Source of the DNA: an uncultured Bacillaceae bacterium
GTDB lineage: Bacteria; Bacillota; Bacilli; Bacillales; Caldibacillaceae
Assembly: GCA_937983015.1 (NCBI GenBank)
Contig: CALKAK010000047.1
Coordinates: 1-18,980, forward strand
Reading direction: 5' to 3'
DNA length: 18,980 nt
Shown here: positions 1 to 6,663 of the stretch, one piece after another
Layout: every line of letters begins with the position of its first letter
Position numbering within the stretch: position 1 is the first letter of the stretch
Notes under the pieces: model-generated
Database searches by the model: none
Told to the model about the DNA's origin: nothing
Seen by the model: the letters and a program-made list of their open reading frames with translations, nothing else
Position numbers and translations under genes: made by a program

Positions 1-1
1 A

Positions 2-76
2 GAAGAGCGAACGATGCTCGCCAGCGATATCACGGAATATCTTGGCGTTGTCTTACAATCCGTATTGAAGGGATAA
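2..76 (+). CDS. 3' end of an unrecognised gene (partial)
   Basis: An open frame enters from the left edge and stops at TAA 74-76, giving 24 residues that end in DITEYLGVVLQSVLKG. The other forward frame checked here has an arginine-rich, unlikely translation. The segment is too short to assign a family, and its start lies outside the window. No clear intrinsic terminator follows before the next gene. Confidence 0.4.
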   Translation, partial: EERTMLASDITEYLGVVLQSVLKG

Positions 77-156
77 AACAAACACTTTTTTCCAGCCCGC
101 GATAATCATAAATTCCCATTTCCTGGTCAGACTATTTTTAGAAATGAGGTGAGGAA

Positions 157-351
157 ATGGGAATAGATGAAGCGAAGAAAGTTGCCGGTCGCTATTACCA
201 GCCCGGGGTTAAGAAAGAGCAAGATGAGGTCAATCAAGGTTTAAAGGAAACCCATGAACAGGTAGCGAATTTCTATATGGAAGGAACCGTAGATGAATAC
301 GTCATGAGAGATAAAAAGGGAAAAGATCAGGAAGAGCAACCGTTCCCTTGA
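157..351 (+). CDS. Small YozQ-like (DUF4025) protein
   Basis: A 64-residue, highly charged, soluble-looking protein with no signal peptide or membrane segment. The central part (VAGRYYQP, then a run containing GLKETHEQVANFYMEGTVDE) resembles my memory of the DUF4025/YozQ family of Bacillaceae, whose members carry a VAGK-Y-P start and a THEQV...Y-EGT-D core. The function of that family is not known to me. The ATG at 157 follows a good GAGGTGAGG site at about 146-154. The gene stands alone between a partial upstream gene and a strong terminator at 371-405. The C-terminus (KKGKDQEEQPFP) is a charged, probably disordered tail. The family call comes from recall, not a search. Confidence 0.65.
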   Translation: MGIDEAKKVAGRYYQPGVKKEQDEVNQGLKETHEQVANFYMEGTVDEYVMRDKKGKDQEEQPFP

Positions 352-370
352 ACTTTGTCTTTTGACAGGA

Positions 371-405
371 AAAACCGGGTCCCGAACAAAATGGACCCGG
401 TTTTT
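371..405 (+). terminator. Intrinsic terminator between the YozQ-like gene and pepF
   Basis: A perfect 12-bp stem, 371-382 (AAAACCGGGTCC) with 393-404 (GGACCCGGTTTT), encloses a 10-nt loop and runs into T-rich sequence on the plus strand. The A/T ends of the stem also give a short U tract on the minus strand. It may therefore end the convergent pepF transcript as well, whose stop codon is at 408-410. Confidence 0.85.
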
Positions 406-407
406 GT

Positions 408-2222
408 TTATCGATAGCTGGATACCAATTCATCGACCAGAGAACCAACGAAGGCGACGGCTTTTTTGATCGGTTCCGGATTCGATAAATCTACCCCCGC
501 TTTTTTGATGAGCTCGAGTGGCGGTAACGTTCCACCGGCTTTCAGCACTTCAAGCCAGCGCTCTACTGCCGGCTGACCTTCTTTTTCGATCAACTGACTG
601 ACAGCGGTGGAAACGGTAAGCCCGGCGGAATACGTGTACGGATAAAGCCCCATATAATAATGTGGTTGCCGCATCCATGTTAGGGAAGCTCCTTCATCGA
701 TTTCGACACTGTCGCCCCAGAATTCCCGCAAAATATCTCCTTTGAACTTCGTCAATACCGATGCATTGATCGGTTTGCCTTGATCGGCCCATTCATATAC
801 TCGACGTTGTAATTCGCCTTCAAGGAGATGGGTGACAAAATTATGATAATAAGTACCGAGCAATTGCGTGATTACCCACCGTTTTTGTTGGACGGTATGC
901 GCGTTTTTCAATAAATATTTTCCTAATAATAATTCATTTAAAGTTGAAGGTGCTTCGATAAAGAATGTGGATGGCCGTAAATTGACAAAACGTTGATGTT
1001 TACCGGCAAGATAGAAATGACCGGCATGGCCCAATTCATGGGCGAGTGTAAAAGTCGAACGCATGGCATCCGTCCAGGTCATCAAGATATAAGGATGTAC
1101 ACCGTACGGACTGGAACAGAAAGCACCAGTACTTTTCCCGATATTATCAGCCCGATCGATCCAGCGCTCCTTAAATGCTTTATCAAGCATTTCCGCATAT
1201 TCTGGTCCCAAGATCTGTAAAGCATCTTTAATTATTTCGGTTGCTTCTGTAAAGGTTGTTGGCGGATCGTATTCAGGATCCAGAGGCACTTTCAAATCAC
1301 AAAAGAGCATCCGGTCCAGCCCAAGAACTTCTTTCTTGAGTCTGGCATATTTTCGCATATGAGGGGCCAGCTCATTAAAAATGATATTTAATTGATTGAG
1401 ATACATTTCTTTGGTTACTTTTTGATTGAATAACAGGTAATCCGTTACCGATGAAAAACCGCGTAATTTCGCTAAAGTTACTTGTTTGTTCACTTCCCCG
1501 GCATATGCTGCTGCAAAAGTGTTCTTATATTGCTGTAGAGTTTTCACGAAGGACCGATAAGCCTTACGACGCAGTTCATGGTCCGGATGGAATTCGTATT
1601 TGTCTTCATAAAGGGCGAAGGACAAGGGGTGTTCATTTCCGTCTTCATCGCGAATCGGTTCGAATTGCATATCGGATAATTTACTGTGCTGGTATACGGT
1701 ATACGGCATGTCGAAAACTTTATCAAGAGCGGCCAGAACCCTCTCCGTTTCCGGGGATAGCGTATGGTTTTTTTCCCGGAGGATATCCTCGATCGCCAAA
1801 CGGAATTCTTCGAGGCCGGGCTCATCCTGAAAGTAACGGTTGAGTTGTTCTTCATCCAACTGTAAGATTTCCGATTTGATAAAGGCGGTCTCGGCGAGCA
1901 CTTTCGCCTGGATATCACCATACCGTGACATATCCCCCTGATTGTTCGGATCAGTACTATCCGAGGAAAACCTTAAACTGGCGTAAGTACCGGCTAATGA
2001 AAGGCGATGCAAAAGTTTTTCGTAGTTTCTAAGACAATCAAGGAATACTTTTGCACCGGTATGTAATCTACCCTTAAATTTTGTGACCGTCGCTAAATCT
2101 GTTTCGATCGCTAGTAATTCTTTTTCCCAACTTTCCCGATCGGCGAATAAGTGGGTTAAATCCCAAGTGAATTCTTCCGGAACTTCCGATCGGTGCCACC
2201 GTTTTTCTGTCATTTGTTCCAA
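408..2222 (-). CDS. pepF: Oligoendopeptidase F (M3 family zinc peptidase)
   Basis: A 604-residue cytosolic metallopeptidase that cleaves oligopeptides, likely including those imported by the Opp systems downstream. The M3 zinc site is intact: H395-E-L-G-H399, with the third ligand E423 in the segment FFIEAPSTLNE. An N-terminal helical domain (about residues 30-190) precedes the catalytic domain, as in PepF/M3B enzymes, and the length is normal for the family. The TTG at 2222 is preferred as the start because GGGAGG (complement of 2232-2237) lies 9 nt upstream, while the next ATG (2213) would be 18 nt away. No signal peptide is present. The gene is convergent with the YozQ-like gene and divergent from the hydrolase gene at 2440. 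I am sure of the family; the exact substrate range cannot be read from sequence. Confidence 0.95.
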   Translation of the reverse strand: MEQMTEKRWHRSEVPEEFTWDLTHLFADRESWEKELLAIETDLATVTKFKGRLHTGAKVFLDCLRNYEKLLHRLSLAGTYASLRFSSDSTDPNNQGDMSRYGDIQAKVLAETAFIKSEILQLDEEQLNRYFQDEPGLEEFRLAIEDILREKNHTLSPETERVLAALDKVFDMPYTVYQHSKLSDMQFEPIRDEDGNEHPLSFALYEDKYEFHPDHELRRKAYRSFVKTLQQYKNTFAAAYAGEVNKQVTLAKLRGFSSVTDYLLFNQKVTKEMYLNQLNIIFNELAPHMRKYARLKKEVLGLDRMLFCDLKVPLDPEYDPPTTFTEATEIIKDALQILGPEYAEMLDKAFKERWIDRADNIGKSTGAFCSSPYGVHPYILMTWTDAMRSTFTLAHELGHAGHFYLAGKHQRFVNLRPSTFFIEAPSTLNELLLGKYLLKNAHTVQQKRWVITQLLGTYYHNFVTHLLEGELQRRVYEWADQGKPINASVLTKFKGDILREFWGDSVEIDEGASLTWMRQPHYYMGLYPYTYSAGLTVSTAVSQLIEKEGQPAVERWLEVLKAGGTLPPLELIKKAGVDLSNPEPIKKAVAFVGSLVDELVSSYR

Positions 2223-2271
2223 ATCGTATCGCCTCCCAAATACTTACTATATAACCGTAATAATTGTTTAA

Positions 2272-2277
2272 ATTATA
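2272..2277 (-). promoter_or_regulatory. Candidate -10 box for pepF
   Basis: On the minus strand this reads TATAAT, a perfect sigma-A -10 box, about 50 nt upstream of the pepF TTG. The matching -35 is weak (about GTGATT at 17 nt spacing), so the promoter may need an activator or may be modest in strength. Confidence 0.45.
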
Positions 2278-2319
2278 CAGCAATTACTGAAAAAAATCAC
2301 GATAAAACGTCTTTTAATA

Positions 2320-2331
2320 TATACATGTATA
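2320..2331. promoter_or_regulatory. 12-bp perfect palindrome in the pepF/hydrolase divergent region
   Basis: TATACATGTATA is its own reverse complement and sits about 45 bp upstream of the pepF -10 box, roughly midway between the two divergent genes. It could be an operator shared by both. In AT-rich DNA a short palindrome can also arise by chance, and no regulator is encoded nearby. Confidence 0.3.
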
Positions 2332-2439
2332 CACGTAAATTTTATTTTGGTAGAATCATGAACAAATGAAACTATAAAAAGTATGTTAAAATAGAGAAAA
2401 AAATAGAGATAATGATAAACGTTTGAGGAGTTGGTGGAT

Positions 2440-3339
2440 TTGAAAACGGCCTTTGAAGAGATTGTCTCGCTTGACAAAATCGGTAGGGAACCAGGTAAAC
2501 ATCTCCACGATATTTTAGCTCTGGCGAAAAGAGAAAATTTAAAGCCGGCCATTGAGGATAAAGAGCGCGTTTTGTTTTTAGGCATTGATATTCAAAATGA
2601 TTTTATCGATGGTGGATCCCTCGGTGTACCTGGTTCAAAAAAAGATATCGAAAATATCCTGAAATTTATTTACCGGAACATGGAGAAGATCACCGATATC
2701 ATGGTCTCTCTGGACACTCATGAGCCGATGCAAATTTTCCATCCTGCCTGGTGGGTGGATGAAGATGGGAATCATCCGGAACCTTACACGACCATTACCG
2801 CGGAGGAAGTAAAGGCCGGTAAATGGCGGGCCGTGCGGTTTCCAGAAGAAAGTTTGGATTACGTCGTCAATCTGGAAAAGTTAGGGAAAAAACAATTAGT
2901 AATCTGGCCTTATCATTGTATTGAAGGAACATTTGGCCATGCATTAGAAGGCCAATTCGCCAACATGATCTATTTCCATTCCGTCGTACGGAAAACCAAT
3001 GTCAAAAGGATTGTGAAAGGTCTCGTGCCCTTGACAGAAATGTACGGAATTTTCCGTCCGGAATATAGTAAAGAGGATTTTGTGAATCGAGAATTGTTAG
3101 AGGAAGTAGCCGGTTATGATAAAATCATCATCGCCGGGGAAGCCAAATCCCATTGCGTCATGGAATCCCTTATTCAATTATTAGAGTACTTTAAAGAACA
3201 TGAGATCTCCGGAGAAAAAATCTACGTGCTGGAGGATTGCACATGCAGCATTCCCGGTTTTGAGGAAAACACCGAAAAAGTTTTTGCACAACTAGTCAAA
3301 GAACACAACATTCAAATCGTTCGATCAGAAGATTTATAA
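2440..3339 (+). CDS. Isochorismatase/nicotinamidase-like cysteine hydrolase
   Basis: A 299-residue protein of the isochorismatase-like superfamily, which hydrolyses amides such as nicotinamide through an Asp-Lys-Cys triad. Visible candidates are D50 (in GIDIQNDF), K193 (in RIVKG) and the nucleophile C239 (in EAKSHCV). The segment SLDTHEPMQIFHP resembles the metal-binding D/H loop of nicotinamidases. At nearly 300 residues it is longer than classical PncA (about 180-220), with an N-terminal extension of about 40 residues and a longer middle. The usual start-proximal TTG (2431) directly abuts GAGGAG 2425-2430. The TTG at 2440 has a 9-nt spacing and is the likelier start. A terminator follows at 3374. 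Nicotinamidase is the first guess, but the TD-x-C context is replaced by KSHC, so the substrate may differ. Confidence 0.8.
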   Translation: MKTAFEEIVSLDKIGREPGKHLHDILALAKRENLKPAIEDKERVLFLGIDIQNDFIDGGSLGVPGSKKDIENILKFIYRNMEKITDIMVSLDTHEPMQIFHPAWWVDEDGNHPEPYTTITAEEVKAGKWRAVRFPEESLDYVVNLEKLGKKQLVIWPYHCIEGTFGHALEGQFANMIYFHSVVRKTNVKRIVKGLVPLTEMYGIFRPEYSKEDFVNRELLEEVAGYDKIIIAGEAKSHCVMESLIQLLEYFKEHEISGEKIYVLEDCTCSIPGFEENTEKVFAQLVKEHNIQIVRSEDL

Positions 3340-3373
3340 ACCGAACGAGTTCTGGGATGAGCGATCGATTAAG

Positions 3374-3405
3374 CTGTCTGGAACAGGAATCCAGGCAGTT
3401 TTTTT
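3374..3405 (+). terminator. Intrinsic terminator of the cysteine hydrolase gene
   Basis: CTGTCTGGA (3374-3382) pairs with TCCAGGCAG (3390-3398), with one G-T pair and a 7-nt loop, followed by seven T residues (3399-3405). It lies 35 nt after the hydrolase stop codon. Confidence 0.85.
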
Positions 3406-3706
3406 ATGCATGACGGAAACCTCTTTTGAAAAAATAATAAAAAAGCCACCTTTTATTATACTAATATAATTATTGTATATTGCGAATTATTGATTACTGA
3501 AAAGTCCGAATAAACAATATAAAAGGATGAATGGGAATTATTCAATAATATCCGAATATTATATGTCATTAGAGGCTTTTTATTAAGATTTTTTGGAAAA
3601 ACTATTGATATTCACGAAAAATAGTTTTAAACTATATATCAATGTGTTTCATGGTATTGCTTTACTACAATAAAGTTTTTTGTTTGACTAATTTCAGGAG
3701 GTGAAC
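3406..3706. other. AT-rich upstream region of opp operon 1
   Basis: About 300 bp without a convincing gene. It holds an inverted repeat ATAATAT-ccga-ATATTAT (3545-3562), the nested repeats and promoter candidate at 3604-3643, and the ribosome binding site AGGAGGTG (3696-3703). A 19-codon ORF at 3527-3586 has AAAAGG directly touching its ATG and is not supported. I see no similarity to the upstream region of operon 2. Confidence 0.6.
3604..3643 (+). promoter_or_regulatory. Candidate promoter of opp operon 1 with nested inverted repeats
   Basis: TTGATA (3605-3610) and TAAACT (3628-3633) are 17 bp apart and resemble a sigma-A promoter (5/6 and 4/6 matches). An inner perfect repeat ATAGTTT-T-AAACTAT (3621-3635) covers the -10 box. 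An outer pair ATTGATA (3604-3610) and TATCAAT (3637-3643) brackets the whole promoter, with the left arm on the -35. A protein bound here would block RNA polymerase, so this is a plausible operator. The transcript would have a leader of about 65 nt before oppD. Confidence 0.5.
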
Positions 3707-4729
3707 ATGTTGTCTCAACAACAACTTTTGCAAATAAACGAATTAACGACATCGTTTCGGATCGGCGACGAATACTATCCGGCGGTCGATCACCTTTCAC
3801 TAACAGTACATGAAAATGAGGTTGTCGCCATCGTTGGTGAATCCGGCTGTGGAAAAAGCGCTTTGGCATTATCAATCATGAAATTACACCAGAAAGAAAA
3901 CACGAAAATTGAAGGGGAAATCCTGTTCCAAGGGAAAAACCTCGTACCACTTTCGGTTGATGAGCTGAATCGTTATCGGGGGAAAGAGATCGGGATGATT
4001 TTCCAGGATCCGATGACCGCTTTGAATCCCCTGATGCGGATCGGTCAGCAAATTGAAGAAAGCATGAAGAACCATCTCAAGATGACGAAAGAAGAGATGA
4101 AAAATCGCGCGATTGAGCTACTGGCGAAAGTCGGTATTCCTGATCCAGAACGGACTTATTACCAATATCCCCATGAGTTATCAGGTGGTATGAGGCAGCG
4201 GGTCGTAATCGCCATCGCAATCGCATGCGAACCGAAATTATTGATCGCCGATGAACCGACTACTGCCCTCGATGTGACGATTCAGGCACAAATTCTTGAT
4301 TTGTTACGGGATATGCAGAAAGAAATGAAAACCGGTATCATTTTGATCACTCACGATCTTGGTGTGGTTGCCGAGATGGCTGATCGGGTTGCGGTCATGT
4401 ATGCCGGACAAATTGTTGAAATAGCCGATGTGTATACACTCTTTACCAATCCTCTGCATCCCTACACACGTTCATTGTTCAATTCCCTTCCATCCGCCGA
4501 ACATGTACAAGAACGTTTGCACGTGATCCAGGGTATGGTTCCTTCATTAAAAAACCTGCCAAGACATGGTTGTCGTTTTGCCGGACGTATTCCCTGGATA
4601 GATGAATCGGCGCATGAAAAAAATCCACAAATGCGTGAAGTGGAAAAAGACCATTGGGTACGTTGTACCTGCTGGAAACATTTTAAGTTTCCTGAGGAGG
4701 CAGAGGTGAGAAATTATGCCGTTACTTAA
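3707..4729 (+). CDS. oppD: Oligopeptide ABC transporter ATPase OppD, copy 1
   Basis: A 340-residue cytosolic ATPase that partners OppF to power peptide import. It has Walker A G44-S51 (GESGCGKS), signature LSGGM at 158-162, Walker B LLIADEPT at 178-185 with E183, and the switch histidine H216 (LITHDL). The C-terminal oligopeptide/dipeptide-family tail has C289 (GCRF) and a later RCTCW, but RIPW where many relatives have RCP. AGGAGGTG (3696-3703) serves ATG 3707 (5 nt from GGAGG) or TTG 3710 (8 nt). Copy 2 uses a TTG at the position equivalent to 3710, so the true start may be 3710. The 3' end overlaps oppF by 14 nt, indicating translational coupling. It is the first gene of operon 1. Confidence 0.93.
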   Translation: MLSQQQLLQINELTTSFRIGDEYYPAVDHLSLTVHENEVVAIVGESGCGKSALALSIMKLHQKENTKIEGEILFQGKNLVPLSVDELNRYRGKEIGMIFQDPMTALNPLMRIGQQIEESMKNHLKMTKEEMKNRAIELLAKVGIPDPERTYYQYPHELSGGMRQRVVIAIAIACEPKLLIADEPTTALDVTIQAQILDLLRDMQKEMKTGIILITHDLGVVAEMADRVAVMYAGQIVEIADVYTLFTNPLHPYTRSLFNSLPSAEHVQERLHVIQGMVPSLKNLPRHGCRFAGRIPWIDESAHEKNPQMREVEKDHWVRCTCWKHFKFPEEAEVRNYAVT

Positions 4730-5654
4730 AGTAGACAATTTAAAGGTGCATTACCCGATACGGGGCGGTTTTTTCCGTACAATTAAAGATTATGTAAAGG
4801 CTGTAGACGGAATCAGCTTTTCGATTCATGAGGGGGAAACCTACGGACTTGTTGGTGAGTCTGGTTGCGGGAAAACAACAACGGGGCGGACGATTATAGG
4901 TTTAAATAAAGCAACGGATGGAAAGGTTCTGCTTGATACCGGTTCCGAACTGGTGGACTTAACGAAATTATCTAGAAAAGAGTTTCGTAAATACCGTAGT
5001 GACATCCAAATGATCTTTCAGGACCCGTATTCCTCTTTGAACGTCAGAAAACGGGTTCGGGATATTATCGCCGAACCGTTGCGCAATTTTGAATCATTGA
5101 CACCGGAAGAAGAGGAACAGCGCATCATCGATGCTCTGGCAAAAGTAGGTCTTGGTCCGGAAGCGATGTTCAAATACCCTCACCAGTTTTCTGGTGGGCA
5201 AAGGCAAAGAATCGGGATCGCCCGGGCACTCGTGATCAACCCGCGGCTGATCATCGCGGACGAACCGGTCTCTGCGCTTGATGTGTCGGTACAGGCACAA
5301 GTGTTGAATTTCATGAAAGACATTCAGAAGGACTACAATCTAAGTTATTTGTTCATTAGCCATGACCTTGGTGTTGTTCGCCATATGTGTGATCGGATTG
5401 GAATTATGTACAATGGTCGCCTCGTAGAAGAAGGGACTACGGAAGATATTTTTGAGAACCCCCAACATTTATACACGAAGCGGCTGTTGTCCGCAATTCC
5501 AAATACCGATCCGAAAAAACGTTATGAAAATAAAAAGTTGCGGGAAGAAATTAATCGGGAATATGAAGCGAAAACCCGACAATTTTTTGATGAAAATGGT
5601 AGAATTTATGATCTTAAACCAATCTCTGCCACGCATTATGTGGCGATGCCTTAA
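4716..5654 (+). CDS. oppF: Oligopeptide ABC transporter ATPase OppF, copy 1
   Basis: A 312-residue second ATPase of the importer. Motifs are Walker A G47-T54 (GESGCGKT), signature FSGGQ at 158-162, Walker B LIIADEP from 178 with E183, and H216 (ISHDL). The N-terminal VHYPIRGGFFRTIKDYVKAV region is typical of OppF rather than OppD. The tail after about residue 265 is charged and specific to this OppF subtype. The ATG at 4716 lies inside the oppD 3' end (14-nt overlap) with a GAGGTG site at 4703-4708. The upstream reading is fixed by coupling. oppB begins 17 nt after the stop. Confidence 0.94.
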   Translation: MPLLKVDNLKVHYPIRGGFFRTIKDYVKAVDGISFSIHEGETYGLVGESGCGKTTTGRTIIGLNKATDGKVLLDTGSELVDLTKLSRKEFRKYRSDIQMIFQDPYSSLNVRKRVRDIIAEPLRNFESLTPEEEEQRIIDALAKVGLGPEAMFKYPHQFSGGQRQRIGIARALVINPRLIIADEPVSALDVSVQAQVLNFMKDIQKDYNLSYLFISHDLGVVRHMCDRIGIMYNGRLVEEGTTEDIFENPQHLYTKRLLSAIPNTDPKKRYENKKLREEINREYEAKTRQFFDENGRIYDLKPISATHYVAMP

Positions 5655-5671
5655 GAATTGGAGTGTGAAAA

Positions 5672-6643
5672 ATGGTTAAGTATATTTTTAAAAGGGTACT
5701 GGCCATGATTCCCCAGCTCTTCATCCTGAGTATACTGGTGTTCCTGCTGACGAAAGCTATGCCGGGGGATCCGATCTCCCAGGCGTTCATCGGTAATCCA
5801 AATCTGGATCCGGCGGTGTTGGAAGAATTGAAAGAAAAAGCCGGTTTAAATGATCCTTGGCATATTCAATACGTGCGCTGGATATCCAGATTGATTCAGG
5901 GGGATCTAGGGAACTCATATGTCCATAAAATTAGTATTGCGAAATTGCTCGGCGATCGCTTTAGTAATACGATCATTCTCGGATTAGCTACACTCGTATT
6001 AACATACTTAATCGCGATTCCCTTAGGAATTATCGCTGGGAGGTACCAGGATTCTTGGGCCGATAAAATGATCGTCGGCTACAACTATGTGTCCTATGCG
6101 GTACCACTATTCGTGTTCGCTTTACTCATGCTGTTTATCTTTGGATTCCGACTCGGTTTGGTACCGACAAGTGGCAGTGTCGATCCACAAGTAACTAAGG
6201 GAACAATGGAATATTATCTCAGCCGACTGCACCATTTAATATTACCGGCCACAACGGCGGCGCTTCTGTCTACGGTGGGAACGATTCAATATTTGCGGAA
6301 TGAGATCATCGATACAAAATATAAAGATTTTGTTAAAACCGCCAGAGCTAAGGGAACGAGCGAAAAGGTAGTTTATAATCGCCACATTCTACGAAATTCC
6401 TTATTGCCAATCGCAGCCTTTTTAGGTACGGATATTGTCAATATATTGGGTGGATCTATTTTTATCGAACAGATCTTCGGATATCCCGGAATCGGTCAAC
6501 TTTTCGTCTCTTCAATCTTGCAACGCGATTACAGCGTTGTTGTCGTTCTCGTTATGCTTTCTGGTTTCCTTGCGTTACTGGGAACATTACTTTCGGATAT
6601 TATCCTGAGCATTGTTGACCCCAGGATCCGTCTGGAAGATTAG
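5672..6643 (+). CDS. oppB: Oligopeptide ABC transporter permease OppB, copy 1
   Basis: A 323-residue inner-membrane permease. A first transmembrane helix lies at about residues 9-28, followed by the external TKAMPGDPI segment typical of OppB/DppB. About five more helices make six in total. The cytosolic coupling loop is seen around A224-R-A-K-G228 in KTARAKGTSEKVVY, the EAA-type contact with the ATPases. The C-terminal GSIFIEQIFGYPGIGQLF motif is characteristic of this permease family. A GGAG site precedes ATG 5672. With OppC it forms the pore through which peptides handed over by OppA pass. The next gene starts 20 nt downstream. Confidence 0.94.
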   Translation: MVKYIFKRVLAMIPQLFILSILVFLLTKAMPGDPISQAFIGNPNLDPAVLEELKEKAGLNDPWHIQYVRWISRLIQGDLGNSYVHKISIAKLLGDRFSNTIILGLATLVLTYLIAIPLGIIAGRYQDSWADKMIVGYNYVSYAVPLFVFALLMLFIFGFRLGLVPTSGSVDPQVTKGTMEYYLSRLHHLILPATTAALLSTVGTIQYLRNEIIDTKYKDFVKTARAKGTSEKVVYNRHILRNSLLPIAAFLGTDIVNILGGSIFIEQIFGYPGIGQLFVSSILQRDYSVVVVLVMLSGFLALLGTLLSDIILSIVDPRIRLED

Positions 6644-6663
6644 TGAAGTGGGGGAGGTTTAAC

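Noticed and set aside
3527..3586. 19-codon leader peptide ahead of opp operon 1
   Set aside because: AAAAGG touches the ATG with no spacer, and the promoter candidate lies downstream of this ORF.
3588..3602. CodY-like box upstream of opp operon 1
   Set aside because: About five mismatches to the 15-bp consensus AATTTTCWGAAAATT as I recall it; too weak in AT-rich DNA to report as a site.
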